A stretch of 64,000 nucleotides of DNA from Dichetophora obliterata (GCA_963920525.1 OY986440.1:20360187-20424186); one strand, 5' to 3'. Positions 21,489 to 35,165 are shown, numbered from the stretch's first letter. Notes: generated by a model from the letters alone, not told the origin. Translations and numbers: made by a program.

Positions 21489-23609
21489 TATTGTGATATT
21501 ATTAATAGTGAGTAAAGCGTTTGAAAAATTTAAAACTGATTAAATTGCCTTAAAATGTTCACAGTTGCGAATTTTTTGCCCAAAGCGTGTTCAGAAATTT
21601 TGCTGTGTCACTCGTTTTTTTTTTAAGTAACATCCGAATAAATTTCACAAATATGTTTTCAATTTGGTTTTTCTTACTAAAATCACTTTATTTATCAATT
21701 TAAATTATACTTTCGAAAAATAAGCACTTGCTCTATAAAGGGTTAAAATATCTTCAAAACTATAAATACTCTTAGTACAACAAATTTTATATGCAAACTT
21801 ATCACCTCAGAATTAGAAAAAAATAGCATTTAAAATGTTAAGTTTAGAGTTTTGACTTTTAAATTAATTTATTTTAAATATTCTTTGCTTAAAAATTAAT
21901 TAATGAGTGAATATTTACCGTTTCCTCACTTTATTTGTATAGTAATTTTTTTTTTCAAATATTTAATGTGCAAAAATGTCAAAAAATTAAAAAAAAATAC
22001 TTTTATTGTAAGAGTACTTTGTTGACATTTTTTGCACTCGAAATTGTTACAGCATTATGCAAAAGTTTTAAAAGTGCATTACATTAACAAAACAACCTCC
22101 TATGATTTTGTTGACGAAATTAATTTTTTGAAAATATCACTTTTATATTTTTTTACAAAATAGTCAAGCACTTAATATTTCTTTCCGATCAAAAGTAATC
22201 TATCTTCCTATTATTAGACTTAATATGATGTAGAAATTTGTTGGCACTCGCTATTATTGTCCAAGAAAGTCAAGCTCTTTTGCCCACTAACTAGCGAAAA
22301 GAGCAGAACAACGTCGGCCGAGCCAGTGAATTCTAAGTATAAACATTAATCATTTTTATCTTTATCTACTCATTTCGGTTATCCGGTTACTTAATTAACA
22401 AGAATTTTTCCTATAGCACTATCGCCTTTGTTAGTGTTCTTTAAACACAGACAGCGATTAAGAAGAGCCGATTACTAAGAATTGTTGATAACCGAGCATC
22501 TTCTTATCAAACAGAGGTCAACATTGTTGAAGAAAAGAAAATACTTTCAAATATTGAATGTAGCAGCCAGCAGTTGTCAAAATATTTATTCACGTTTTCA
22601 CAATGTCCATACTTTACTTTGAAGTTGAGCTAGCTGATTTAGAAAAACTTGCGGACCTTAAGAAAAATAGCCTTTTTTTTTTTTGTTAATTTTTTTTTCT
22701 TTATTATCTTAGTTTTCTTTAAATCTCATTTCAGTTAACAAATTTCTGGTATAACTAACTGCAATTTTATTTTTATCTATATATATGTAGCTTGAGTTTT
22801 AATTTATTTAGTTTCACTTTTTTAATGATTAATTTATTTAATTAATTTTTTAATGCATATTGAAAATGTTTTATTTTTTCAGTTAGTTAATTTTTTGGGA
22901 CTTGCTGAGTTTGAAATATATGCATCTCACATTTTTTTTTAAAATTTTTTTTTTATTTTGTTTCATAATATTTTCTTATTGTATTTTATATAAAAGTGCA
23001 GAAGAAAATTTTTTATTTTTTCTGATTTGTTTTGGTTTTATTTTTTTCGTTTTCTTTTAGATCTTTAAAGGCAGATGAATAAACTACTTACAATAAAAAC
23101 TAGTTGTAAAAATGTTGTATTTATAATTTTATTGATTATTTTATATAATTTAAGGTTTAATTTTTCTTATAAATATATATATATTTATATGAACTGATAT
23201 AAATACATAATATTTATAAAAATATATGTATAAATAATTTTTGCTTGCAATTGCAAATAATATAAAAAGCTTAATAGAACGGCAGCTCAAATTTATGTAT
23301 ATTTTAGATACTCTACGCTCGGTTTTAGCATAACAGCAACTTCATAGGACTTTAGGAAAGTAAAAGGAAAACTTAACAAAGAGCTCTATCAAACGCTTAT
23401 GTTTTAGGAAACTTTAGATCTGACAGGCAGAACATACATATATTAAGAGAATAAAAGTTAAAAAGAAGCAACGTTTCTAAAATTAAGAAAAAAAAATTCA
23501 TTGCATGCAATAATAACGTTCAGAATGCTATTAATAAAATGTTTTTAATACAATCCTGTTTTAAGGACAATGTGGCACAAAAGTCACTGACTCCAACACT
23601 GAGAAAATC
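21489..23609. other. Very AT-rich intergenic DNA
   Basis: Long T and A runs and TA-rich tracts (for example 22680-23220). No coding or structured RNA signal recognised. Confidence 0.35.
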
Positions 23610-23860
23610 GTCACCTAAAATGCAAGAAGGCGTAACCTCACTTTTTATGATCTTACAGGAAAAGCAGAAAACCTTTTTGAATTTCTCAAGCGATTGCACT
23701 GAGGGCTTTTAGATTTTGTTCATAAAAACGTCGTTTTTAGTTGTGACTACGAGTGTAATATTTTGCAGGAATAAGTATTTTGTTACGGTGCATCTCATAA
23801 TCAATAAAAACATCGATTTTGAACTTTTTTGTTGATAATCCTTCTTGCATTTTAGGTGAC
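23610..23860. repeat. Perfect 21-bp inverted repeat with 209-bp loop
   Basis: GTCACCTAAAATGCAAGAAG(G) at 23610-23630 is exactly reversed at 23840-23860. The pairing does not extend on either side. Function and origin unknown. Confidence 0.75.
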
Positions 23861-24654
23861 CCATATGTATGTAAAGTTTTTTGTTTTTACTTCTTACATC
23901 GCAAGGTACTTTGTAGATATAAAATAATTTATAAAATAGTATATCAGTTATTGATTTTACTACATATGATACGCTTGTACAATAGGGCACTCTCGATCCA
24001 TTGAATATTTTAGTGGAGGATTGATACAATCCGTGCTCTCATGCTAGACATAGAGAATACCCCTAATTCTTGCAAAATTGAAAGATCGCATTGATTCTCC
24101 TGCTGTGTCACTTTCTCACACAGATTGCCACTCATTTCTAAGTGAGAGAACTGATGGCTAAGTCATTAGGAATGAAAAAGTGATGCCAAATTTTAATGAA
24201 AAACATATGCTTTTGACATTCAGCAGTATCAAATCAACAGAAAATATATGCATAAAGATCGAAATACGATCACTGGCAAACTCTAGAGTAGAATTAAAGT
24301 CAAAATTTAAACAAATGTTTTGTCTGCATATTTTCATGGTTTTTATGTGGGGAAAAATCCGCAGCCTGCTTTTTCTTTAATTACGAATTTAAATAAAATT
24401 CGAAAGTTTTCCATGATAAAGAGAGATGAGGACATTCGTACTAGGTTTTAGAAATTGGTTTTTTTTTATGAGTATTGCCACAATATGATAACACTCAGCA
24501 AAAATTGGTATGTGCCCCTCCTCTGCTTTCGCTTATTTTTTCTTTAACGTAAGAAAATATTCGTTCAGATATATATTTATACCAAAAAAGTGGTAGATCT
24601 ACAGACATATTAAAGTGACAACACTATCAGCAACTTTTGTGGCGCAAACCGTTC
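23861..24654. other. Unassigned intergenic DNA
   Basis: One solo GAATACCCCT end near 24052-24062 belongs to the GGGTATTC family. No gene seen. Confidence 0.3.
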
Positions 24655-24657
24655 TAA

Positions 24658-24981
24658 AGGCCCCTATGGGTTTTTGGTTTTTTTCAGTTTTTCAACCAGT
24701 TTTCCAACTAGTTGCTGAAAATCAAAAAGTTTTGATTTTTTCGGCTAAAGCTCATCGAGTTGATCAATTAGTTGTCGTGTTTTTAGCAAACTTAGCAACT
24801 AAACGGAAAACTGAATTTTTTTCTTTGGTTTTTGTTGAAGTTCTGCTATGGGCATTTTATAAATAAAATGTTTTGAACTGAATTTTAACATCTGCCATCA
24901 ATTGAAAGTTGTGTCTGTAGGAAAAAACACAAACCAGTTGATCAACCAGTTGTTCGATCAGTTGCTCGTCTATAGGGGCCT
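24658..24981. mobile_element. PIF/Harbinger-like MITE (AGGCCCCTAT ends)
   Basis: AGGCCCCTAT...ATAGGGGCCT with TAA on both sides (24655-24657 and 24982-24984). 324 bp. The interior has several CCAGTTG/CAACTAG motifs, such as GATCAACCAGTTGTTCGATC, forming degenerate inverted repeats. Confidence 0.82.
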
Positions 24982-24984
24982 TAA

Positions 24985-25351
24985 AACAGAAGTATTTCTA
25001 AAGAAAAAATTCATATTTCTTCTTACTCACTCTCTCTTTCTCTCATACACAAACACACACACACACGCATACATACATACACAAACGCACTTCCTTTCTT
25101 TTGATGTATACCGGAATCCATATTGCTCTATCCCGCTCTATAACCTGAAGTGTTTGGCAAGGAATTAAATGAAATCTATGTGTAGGTACGTCAAGAGATG
25201 CAAATAATTTTAAATGAAAATAGCGTATATGGTCAAAAAATTCTTCACAAGCGGCCTTTTTCTTTTGATAGGTTAAATTGTCAGATATTGTTAGTTATTT
25301 GTTCTTGTGTTTTAAGTTCGTATATTTTATAGTAATATATATGTATACACA

Positions 25352-25406
<55 letters not shown>

Positions 25407-26497
25407 ACATAACATAACACTGTATATGTGCATAATTTTTTCTTATAAACTTTTCAAAATTTTTTAATAACTAATATTGTTTAAATTGTAATTTTTTTTT
25501 AATGCTTATGTTAAATTTTGTTGTGTTATCATCTGAATAACAGTTTTTAGGTCTCATACATGATTTATTGTTATTATGTATATTTCATTGTTACTATATA
25601 ATATAATAATAATTTATAACAAATCTGTTTTAATAGCTCCATATTTATTAGTTTGAATGTTTGCTTATCTAAACCTTTATGAGTTTGTTATGATTAAAAC
25701 TAGCAAACGACCTGCTCACAACAACTATCTCATTTATTGTGAAACTATTATTTAAAATTTAATTATAATTATGTACTTTTTAAAAAGTTTTCTTACTGCC
25801 TATTTAAGGTTTGCTCGAGTAAACTTTAATTTCAATTGTAATTATTTTAATTCAACTTCTATGCACTGGCTAAGGTTATTCTTTATTTTAACTTTATTAA
25901 AATGTTTTAATAAGTTTTTCATTAATTAACAATTCAATTTAGTTTAATGACATTTTCATAACTATACATATATTATTAAACAATATAAAAATAATATAAA
26001 TATGTATTACAACTAATTTATTTTCTATTGATACAATATGAAAGTCTGCATACATATTATTTTATCTCTATTATTATAAAAAATATGTAGACCCTTTTAG
26101 TTTTTTCTGTAATTGGAGGTTGTGGCCATGTGTAAAGTTCGAGGTTAACTCTTGAGTATTGATATTTTGAAAATACGAAGATTTTTAGCAAAGCACTTTT
26201 TTACTTCTTAATTCTCAGCACTATGTACAGTAAAATGAAGCAATTTTGGACAATGCGTTTAGGTAACTGCGTGCATTTTATGGTTTCTGCGAAATGGTGT
26301 CCTGAACTCATTTTGACCATTTTTTTGAGTCACTCGTAGAAAAAAAAAAGTGCAGCCACACAGTGATTCAACCTCTGGATCAAAATAAAATACAAAATCA
26401 TGTTGAAAGTAAGACCAATGTTGTATTAACGCTATTAACAAATTTTTTTGAATGATTTGAAAGAATTGTGCAAAAACACTCTTTTTCATGTATAATG
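24985..26497. other. AT-rich intergenic DNA with microsatellites
   Basis: Contains an (AC)n and CATA-rich tract at about 25047-25085 and a (TA)n run at about 25355-25397 followed by GTGTGTG. Otherwise no gene or repeat recognised. Confidence 0.5.
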
Positions 26498-26560
26498 AAT
26501 CACATTTTACAGGTAGAATGAAGCACATTTTACAAGTAGAATGAAGCACATTTTACGTGC
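26498..26560. repeat. Three short tandem copies
   Basis: A 22-bp unit containing ATTTTACARGTAGAATGAAG is repeated about three times next to the element at 26674. Confidence 0.6.
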
Positions 26561-26673
26561 TTTTTAATAAAATGCTTTTAAATTTCCAAAAGGCCTCATA
26601 ACAGTTGCGGCGTATTGCTCTAATAAAGCAGCATAAAAAGACTGTGTCCTTTTATTCAACCGCTTTGCGTTTA

Positions 26674-27521
26674 AGGCCGCGTTCATAGTGGACGCTTTGG
26701 CTGAAGCTGATGCATAAAGCTGCTTTGTCGAGCTTTTTTTGATCATAGTGAACGCTTATTCAACGATGCACAAAGTAGCTTATTGGTGTCCATAGTGCGT
26801 GCTTTATGCTTGTGGCTGAGATGATTTGTCTCTTTGAAAAATAATGCCCTAAATTTCGTTTTGCAAAGTAAATGAAAGATTTTTTGTTTAATGAGTATGT
26901 AGGTTCGCGATAATCACCAACGAAAGATCAAACCAATAACAAACAAAAGTTCAAAGTAACTTGAAAACACAAAGCATAACGACGATAGAAAGTTCAGCAC
27001 AAAAAGTACCCAAGAAGTACGCAAGAACAACGAAAACTATGTAAACAAACGAAATAGAATTCACTAGTGCATGAAACTGAGAAGCACCACAAAACGAAAC
27101 ATCAACGTAACAACGGTTAAAACTTGAGCACAAAAAATATCCAACAATTAAAACAAAATCAACGAAAATATTGTTAACAGGCAAAATAGATAAACAAGTG
27201 CCGAAATCTATTTAAAAATGCAGTACGACGCAATAAATAACAAAACTAAACAAAAAAATGTCAACTATGTGATCAAATAAGAATATAGCGCTGAAAAGCA
27301 TTTTAAAAATGCTCTACAACAAATCATAAAAACAAAATTATTTTGCAGTGTGAGCAAGCGAGATGGAGATATAAGCGCTGAAAAGCATTTGAAAAGAAGT
27401 TTTATGCTAGCTGTTTGCTCGCACTATTAACACTTTGAGCTGTTCCCATATGATTATACGCAAAGTGTTTTTCAGCTAAACCTCTCGGCTAAGCTAAAAG
27501 CGTTTACTATGAACGCGGCCT
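26674..27521. mobile_element. MITE with AGGCCGCGTTCATAGT ends
   Basis: AGGCCGCGTTCATAGT-GACGCTTT at the left and its inverse at 27497-27521, about 25 bp with two mismatches. About 848 bp, non-coding. Target duplication is unclear (TTA left, TAT right). The ends resemble the other AGGCC elements in this window. Confidence 0.7.
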
Positions 27522-27829
27522 TATTAAATACACGTTTCCGATAAATTGGGACCAAAATATCTTGACTCCGGCGCTTATAAAGATTTTTAGAAAGAAGATT
27601 TAAAGAAAATGCGCTTATAAAGATTTTTCGCAGATCAAAAATTCGAACTGTCAAAATTCAATAGAATACAAGCTTTATTTTGAAAAATATTTGATATGAC
27701 CTGTCTCCATGCCTAACACTTGCTTTTTAGAAACCTGATAAGAGTTTTTCAGCTTTTCCCCTGTCAAAAAAAAATGATCAGCTTTCCCTCGTTGTTTTGA
27801 AAAGGTGGAAGTTTTTGTTATGCATTTGA

Positions 27830-28020
27830 AATCAATTGAATTTTGCAAATTTAAATTCATCTAACTGCATTGTCAAATGAAATTCTCAACGAAAAAATCT
27901 ATTGCAATGCAGAAAGAATCAATTGAAATTCAGAAAAAATCAATTGAAATTTAGCACGATCAAATAAAATTCTGAAATCATCAGCCGAAATATAGAAAAT
28001 ATCAATTCAAATTTGGCAAA
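27830..28020. repeat. Degenerate minisatellite of about 24 bp
   Basis: Repeated AATCAATTGAAATTCAGAAA-like units, about seven diverged copies. Just before it, GCGCTTATAAAGATTTTT occurs twice (about 27570 and 27612). Confidence 0.55.
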
Positions 28021-30840
28021 AAATTTAAAAAATTTAGGAAGAAAGCGCAGTAGTAAGACAAATTGTTTTTTGCTCAGTCGATCTGTATTTAATGTTTGCG
28101 CTACGTTCAGATATGCTTCATATTAATAACTAAATGCTCTTTTTTTAATGGTTTTATCATTGAATATCTTTTCCATATCTTTACCAAGTTAACAAAGATA
28201 GTCTGATTTTGATGACATTTTATTTTTTGGAAAAGTATCGGATTCACTGTTAAAAAGAATAAAAAATAATATAAAAATCCGTTAGGTTACCAATTGAACC
28301 CTTTGTCCATCCTCAATGCGCTAACTTTGTGGACAAAATGGACAAAAATGCCCCAGATTTGTATAGGGAATTTTATCACCTCTCCAACGGTGGAAGCTAT
28401 GGCGATTGAGGTCGAAATTTTATCGAAATGTATCCAAAAAAAAAATCACAAAGAAAGTTACAAACGAGAAGATTGCTTAAAATTTTTTTTACTTTTGTTT
28501 TATTTATTTATTTATTTATTTTTGTTTTTTGTTTAGGGCAATTGATAGAAAAAAACAACTTGCCCATACAAAATGTGTTTTTTGCCACAAAAAAGCCACT
28601 TTTTCCAGCTTGCCTGAGGGTTAACATATCGCGAAATTCTTTCGTGCAGGGAACTACAATGAGCCAACGAATATTTTTGACCGAGTTTATCAAACACTTT
28701 TTTTTGTATGGAGACCGACCGAGCTGCTTAATGTATATATTCATGGGATAGTATGGGATTGTATTCTGTATTGTATTACATCGAATATCTAAACTAGCAT
28801 AGGATTTGAATCATTTATGAGTGTGCTGAATCTTTTTGTTTTTGCAAGGATAGCTTCACCATTCGTCATGTGCAGTGTCCTTTACAGATTAGGTGCAGTC
28901 TATCAAATTGATATACATAATTATAAAGTTATGTTAAATAAAAAAAATATAAAATAAATCCATACTAAATTTTATAAACAAAATAAAATAATATTCAACT
29001 CCATATATATTTAAAAAAAAATCTTTCAAAAAATATATAAGCACCTAAGAAGGATTGAGGCTTAATACAACATATTACAAAAGAATAACTTCAAATTCAA
29101 GAGCGACTATCAACTTGATTCAACAGCTACGCCTAACGAAGGGTTAAGCTCTTCTGTACCTCTCTACTCTGAATACATTTACTTATACAATAAAGAAAAA
29201 AATATACATATTTGCAAGATAATTCTCATTCAGTTACTTTAAGAAACAATAACTCATATGTAACATATATGTCTTTTCATTTACAGTGTTTCCGGCTCGG
29301 TTTTCATTGAAACAAATTAGTGTAAACAAATTTTTATTCACTTTCAAGATCGAATCTGTGAAATTTTTTCATCAACTTAAGTTACAAAAGAAAATTGACC
29401 TTCTTGTAACTATCGCAAAACGAGGTGATTTTTCTTTAAATAATATTTCTATAATATTTCTGATGTAAGATTTTATTAAATATATTTCCGCATAAAATAA
29501 ATGAGAAAACAAAATGTGAAAAACTAATTCACTTTATCCATATTCGCCTGTATTTCGAATCAAGATAAAGTGCATAATTATTTGTTGTTTTGTGTGCGCT
29601 TTTTGGGTAAAATACATTCCTTAAATATTATGATGAATGCGAAAAAAAAATATTGGGCAATGAAATTTTTGTAAGTTTGTAACAGTAGTAATTACTCCAT
29701 AGTATATTTAATGTTTTCTTTTTTTTTCATACATAAATGTTCAAGAACTTATTGTTAGCAGTTGAATATAGGATTGTATAAAAGCCAGTATGCAGCTTTT
29801 CTAATCTCTTAAAATATAAAGAAAGTACAAAATATCATGACAACGACACGGAATATGAATTGGTTTTAGCAAATAAAGCTTTTTATTCTGAGCACAGTAA
29901 AGTAAATGAAAATATTTGAGAAGAACGCTTGATTATATATGCAGTATTTGGTATTTGGTAGTAATAGTTAACCTAATTTTAACAATTGAGACGCTAAAGT
30001 TTCAAATGATTATACTTCGATCGATATAAGATCGTATCATCATAGCTTTCCTTTTGTCTCCCTTGCCAGCGGTATCTCAGAGAAATAAAAAAAAATATAT
30101 TTAATGTGTTGTATTCTTGGAAGAATCGTTTAAATCCTTTGTTTAACTGTTGTAGTATTTTTTTTTAACAAATTGGAGTTAAATATATTGTATAGTAATT
30201 CTTCAACATGGATTTTAACATTCGTACAGTCTCTTTTTTTTATTTTGCTATTATTGGTATTAATCAGTTTAAGAATTTGTGTACCTAACTAAATTTTAAC
30301 ATACAGAGTTTTTATAATTTTAGTTTTAATAGAGAAAATACCTACTCCGAAAATATAAAGTTGGTTGTTGTATATGTATATCATATAATATTTCTGTTCG
30401 ATAAACAACAACAGCTTAAGCCTGATTTCAAATTTTCGAGAAAAATTGATTTAAAATTTTTAATCGCCAGATAAGTTATATGGTAAAGTCTTTAATTTTT
30501 GTGTCATAACTTCAGCTAAGGTCATGCTAGAAACTTTAGATTTTGTGTGTTTTTAGTGATATATGCCTGAAATACAGCTATATCAATAACTCAGTTTTGC
30601 CTTAAGTTGACTTTAGCTGTTATTGCTTATCGACACACATTTAATCGCCTTGTCAGCAGCGCTTGTCACTACATTTGTAGCAGAGTGTAGGGGCTTAATT
30701 TTAGCTAGAAATCTCGGTGTATTGATTTATGATTAAAAAATGTTGCTGTACTTTGTGTTAGTGCGCTGCGTGTTTGTGTTTGTGTTTGTGTGTGTCTGTA
30801 TGATGTTAGGAATATTGTTCTATATACATTTAATTATAGC
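28021..30840. other. Unassigned AT-rich intergenic DNA
   Basis: No gene recognised. A 44-bp block at 29515-29558 (TTCGCCTGTATTT end) recurs diverged at 60674-60717, so it is a dispersed fragment. Confidence 0.35.
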
Positions 30841-31860
30841 TAAAGAGGGATTCACTCACAGATCACCTTCAGCAAATTTTCTGCAAAAATGAATACTAAT
30901 TGAGTGCCGATTTCCACACGTCGAGTCTTGAGTTTGAGGGTGCGAGAATCGTAAGGAAAGGGGAAAGAACAGACTTTAATGTACTTTTAGTTTTTGACAT
31001 TATGCTTTGCACTTCCGTTGTCCCTTTATTTTAACGCTTCTACTACTTCACTTGCTCTTCAATAATTTTTTCATATGTAACTCTTCTTTGTTCTTACGGT
31101 GTCTTGTTAATTTTTCAAAAGTGGAACGTCAACTCTTGATATGTGTTAACTGAAGCGTCAAGTTTAAAAGGAAATGTCAAAAAATTGACGGGTGGAATTC
31201 GGGACTGAACCAGGCTAAAAAGCGTGCAGCAGCTTCTCATTACTCCTTCTTTAAGAGTGATGCGAGAGAGGATAGAGTGGAAAAAATGCATATAGAAAAA
31301 CTTAATGAGTATTCTAAGTCCCGGTCTACACACGTCAAGACTTGACGGTCAAGTTTTGTGCTTGATATCGATTTACTCATGTGAAAAGGGGAAAAAACAG
31401 ACTTTAACGTATCGCCAATACTTAGGCAATTAGTTTTGCGTCCGTTCGTTGTTCCGTTATTTTTTAATTTTATTTCGGCGTCATCAGCGCAAATTTCTTG
31501 GTGGAAAATGAAGGAAAAGGGAGAAGCGAAGGAACAAAAAATTGACCTTCAACTCTTGACCAAGGCTCATTTGCTTTTGGTTACCTGGCGCGTTGCGACA
31601 ATTGAGAGCGAGCTCGGTCTAACTGTCAGAATGGATGAAAAGAAATAAAGAAAATGAATGCTTATAACAAAGAAATGAACACTGACAGTTCGAGCAAAGG
31701 AGGAAAAAGAGTGCATTTTTCTCAAGTGCCACAACCTTTTAAATGAACCTTGCTCTTGACGAGTGTAAATTGAAGAGACAAGTTTAAAATGGATAAAATT
31801 TACCGTCAAGTTTTGACGAGTGTAAGCCAGGACTTAAAGAAGTCAGTGAATCCCCGTTTT
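30841..31860. mobile_element. Composite inverted-repeat element with GGGATTCACT ends
   Basis: CTAAAGAGGGATTCACTCAC at the left and an inverse GTCAGTGAATCCCCGTTTTAG at the right bound about 1 kb. Inside, a block containing AAAGGGGAAARAACAGACTT and a TTCCGTTGT phrase occurs twice in direct order (about 30955 and 31385). A second inverted pair is nested within it (31316-31836). Confidence 0.5.
31316..31836. mobile_element. MITE with AAGTCCYGG...CGTCAARACTTGACGGT ends
   Basis: About 33-bp imperfect inverted ends (left TACACACGTCAAGACTTGAC, right GTCAAGTTTTGACGAGTGTA). Its interior (about 31560-31760) contains a relative of the GGCTGAGTTCAGAC element found at 55742: shared phrases are CAAGGCTCATTT, AACTGTCAGAATGGATG and CTCAAGTGCCACAACCTT. 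Confidence 0.6.
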
Positions 31861-32816
31861 AGTGGTAGTTGTTTCTGTTGTATGCTTGTGCGTGTGTTTT
31901 GGTAACTACAATCCCAGCGGGAAAATAAAAAACACTTCTAGTAACAGCAAAGTTTTTGCGCAGTTTTGCCATGCTTTAATGATACGCTCTTCATACCTAA
32001 AAAAAAAATTTAAAATTCTGGCATTGCTTTTGAGAGTACTTTTGAACTTTAGGAAACTGTTTTAAATGAAACACTAAATTATAATAATTCTAATTTAATT
32101 TAATGAAGTCACAGTTGAGTAGAAATGCTTTTGCGATCAGATGATCAAATACACAACGAAATTTACAAAGAATACAATAGAGCTTTGTCGCTGTATTTTT
32201 GCTACAGGATTTTATTTTGAACACGTTGCATTTTGTTTTTGTAATTTTACAAAATTTACTACATATATCAAATTTATCAAAAATATACAATACAAGGGCA
32301 AATATACCACACCATGAATACCCCTAATGGCTTTGTCTTGTTTATAGCATACTTCCTTATTCGTGTAAAGTTTTATTTTATAGTGATAAAGTGAAACATT
32401 TTTGCAGATCAATCTTACCAAACTATTACCAAATTTCTCTGTTATATGTTGAAATGAATTTTCAATGTTTAATTCACTCTTTTCTTAGAAGAGGCAAAAA
32501 TGCGCTTACATATAGAACCAAATAAAGTCTTGATTGACTTGAAAAGCAACATGCATGCAAGAGAGTTAAAAAGAAAAAGAGAGATCTTTTTAATTTCAAA
32601 GTTCAAAACTATTCTCTGTACTGCGAACTACACCTTTCACGCTTTCTAATGATGCAGTATGAATGCGCACCTACTTTTGCGGAAGTGTAGTACAAAAAAG
32701 GACAACGAAGCTTCATCCAAAAAGATGCGCTTGTAGCTTCAAAAACAGCAAATCATTAGTGTTTCAGTGCTACTTTGCCCCGCTGGAATTCATTAAATGT
32801 ACCTATGTATGTATAT
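31861..32816. other. Unassigned intergenic DNA
   Basis: A solo GAATACCCCT end lies near 32315. No gene recognised. Confidence 0.3.
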
Positions 32817-34399
32817 TAGGGTGTATCAAGAGAAATTTTTTTTCGAATTGCTCAGGCTTTGTTCGAAAGCTTATTGGATAAAGTATTTTTTAGATTTTTT
32901 TCAGATATTTTGAAAGAGGTTTAGAGGTCACGCTGATCGGATTTTCCCTAAAAATCAGGTTTTTCGGAAATTTTTTTGGAATTCCAAGCATAAGTTTGTC
33001 AATAACAGACATTTTCCAAGCCTTTAAGTCATCATTTTGAAAAACAAATGTCTAAACTTTACTTTAATGTACTTAAATCAGAAGTTTTGGTAATTTTTTT
33101 GGTCATTCGGGTCAATCATATGTCTAATGTTTTCGTGTTATAACTCTTAAAATTCCATCAAAATGAAAGAACGTAATGATGTAGTTTGAAATATGGTGAA
33201 ATTTTAAGAAATTTAAATAAAAATCTTGATTTTACTCTTGCCATTCCACAATTATAGCATTTAAATCCTTGTCCCAAAAGAAATCCTGTCAGTTGAATCG
33301 TTCAATCGTTGATTGTTGTATCGATTACGAAATTACTAAAAATAGGCAACGTGTAAACCTGCTTTTTTAAACAGCAGGGGAAAAGCATGCAAAATGTTAA
33401 CAACTGCTCTAATAACACTGTACAACATGAAAAAACCCTTGGGGTTTAACGACTTTATTTAGAGTTTTGGAAAAGGCTAAAACCGAATATGAAGTCGGCT
33501 TTTTCGGGTCGCTTAAGGTTTTCCTACTGTGTACATCGGGAGACAACTCAAGGACAAGCCCCAACGCCCTTCTCGTAATTATATCAATATTTCCCCTGTT
33601 AAGGGAGGATCGGAGAGGGTTAATATGTAAGAATGGTCCTATTACTTTTGCAAGGTGAACTTTTCTTCCTTTGGAACCTATCTCCTACGACCCTTCTTTA
33701 GTTGGCTACTATACAAATGTTATGATTATCGTATATTTAATTACTCTTTGTTTTATTTTTAAATAAAATGTTTGTTTCTTTTTTTGTTCGAGTTTACCGA
33801 CAATATAAAGCCAGTTTTTTCGGGTCATATATGGTTTTTGTACTACATCGGGAGACGGCTGTAGGGCAAACCTTAACGCCATGCTGTTAAATTAATATGT
33901 AGAATATTTTAATCGATTTTCGTAATCGATGCACCCATCAACGATTTTACGATTCAATCAACTGTTACTAAGCTTTAAAGGTTATAACTTTGAAACGGCA
34001 AGAGTAAAATCAAGAATTTTTTAAATTGCGTAGAATTTTACCATATTTCAAACTGCTGCATTACGTTTTTAAATTTTGATTGAATTCTTACAAGTTATGA
34101 AGAGTTTTTTTTTTTAAATTTACGCAAATTTTACAAAAACATTAAATATATGAGACACACAAGTGACCAAACAAATTGCCAAAACTTCTGATTTATCTAT
34201 ATTAAAGTTTGGACATTTGTCTGTCGAAATGATGACTCGAAGACTTAGAAAATGTTTAATATTGTCCAACTTATGCTTAGAATTCGAAAAATCTCCGAAA
34301 AATCTGATTTTAGGGAAGCATCTTCTAAAAAATCTGAAAAAAATCTCAAAAATACTTTACCTCATAAGCAAAAAAAAATATTTTTTTTGGGACACACTA
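32817..34399. mobile_element. Foldback-type element, about 1.6 kb
   Basis: Two long inverted arms (about 32817-33331 and 33919-34399) pair along most of their length with mismatches and small gaps. The ends are TAGGGTGT and ACACACTA. The loop (about 33332-33918) carries two direct copies of a block of about 100 bp with CTTTTTCGGGTC and TACATCGGGAGAC (about 33499 and 33812). Flanks ATGTATAT and ATGTAGTA may be an eroded 8-bp duplication. No transposase frame is present. Confidence 0.8.
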
Positions 34400-34792
34400 A
34401 TGTAGTATGTGAGTACCTGTATGAAGTTTTTAAGTTTTTGTATCTCTTTTTCAAAACGTCTAATTAAAAAATTATAGCAAAAAAAATGACATTAGTAATA
34501 ATATTAATCACTCTTTTATTTGATTGAATTTGAAGTATGTAGTATGGAGTATGCATTATGTATTTTAGTGAGTTAAAATCGATTAAAGAGTTTTTTATGT
34601 TTAAAAAAGAATTGCTGACATGGCTATTTTTCAATGGGCACGTGTGTTTTTGACGTTTATATTCTGTAAACTTTGACAAATAAGCATGACATCACTTTTG
34701 CTCTGATTATGCATAGTTTTTTAATATTATATTTTTTAAAATAGACGCCCCTATTTCACATGACGTTAAGAAATCTCAATGCAATTGACATT

Positions 34793-35165
34793 GGCCGCAT
34801 TCAGCGCAGACAACAGTTGGCAACTGTTGTGTAAAAATTCGCTGAATGGTAGAAATTTGGTAGCGCTAACTAAAACTGATAAAGTAGCGAACGCCTTTTA
34901 ATCGAGCGAACAAATTCTATGCTACATGAACACAACTGTTTGCTTAACTGTCAGATGCTGTTACTGACGCTGTTGAATTAATAAACGCAGAAAGAACGCA
35001 GCAAATTTAAGTGAGAAACCTTTGCAATTGAATTAAATTTACATAAAAATTAAATTGAATCTAACTTCTGACATGTAGAGTAGCAACACATTCAGAGAAA
35101 AACATCGTGAACTAAGGTAGCGCTACCATTAAAGTTCATAGCAGTTGTCTGCGCTGAATGCGGCC
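34793..35165. mobile_element. MITE with GGCCGCATTCAGCGC ends, copy 1
   Basis: GGCCGCATTCAGCGCAGACA and its exact inverse at the right give 22 bp of perfect inverted ends, flanked by ATT on each side (34790-34792 and 35166-35168). 373 bp. A second, left-truncated copy lies at 58443-58765. Confidence 0.85.

Noticed and set aside
28283..28640. Possible TTAA-type MITE (ACCCTTTGTCC to GAGGGTTAA)
   Set aside because: The two ends do not pair beyond about five bases.
31436..31648. 70-codon frame in 31436-31648 as a gene
   Set aside because: It lies inside a MITE and has no conserved features.
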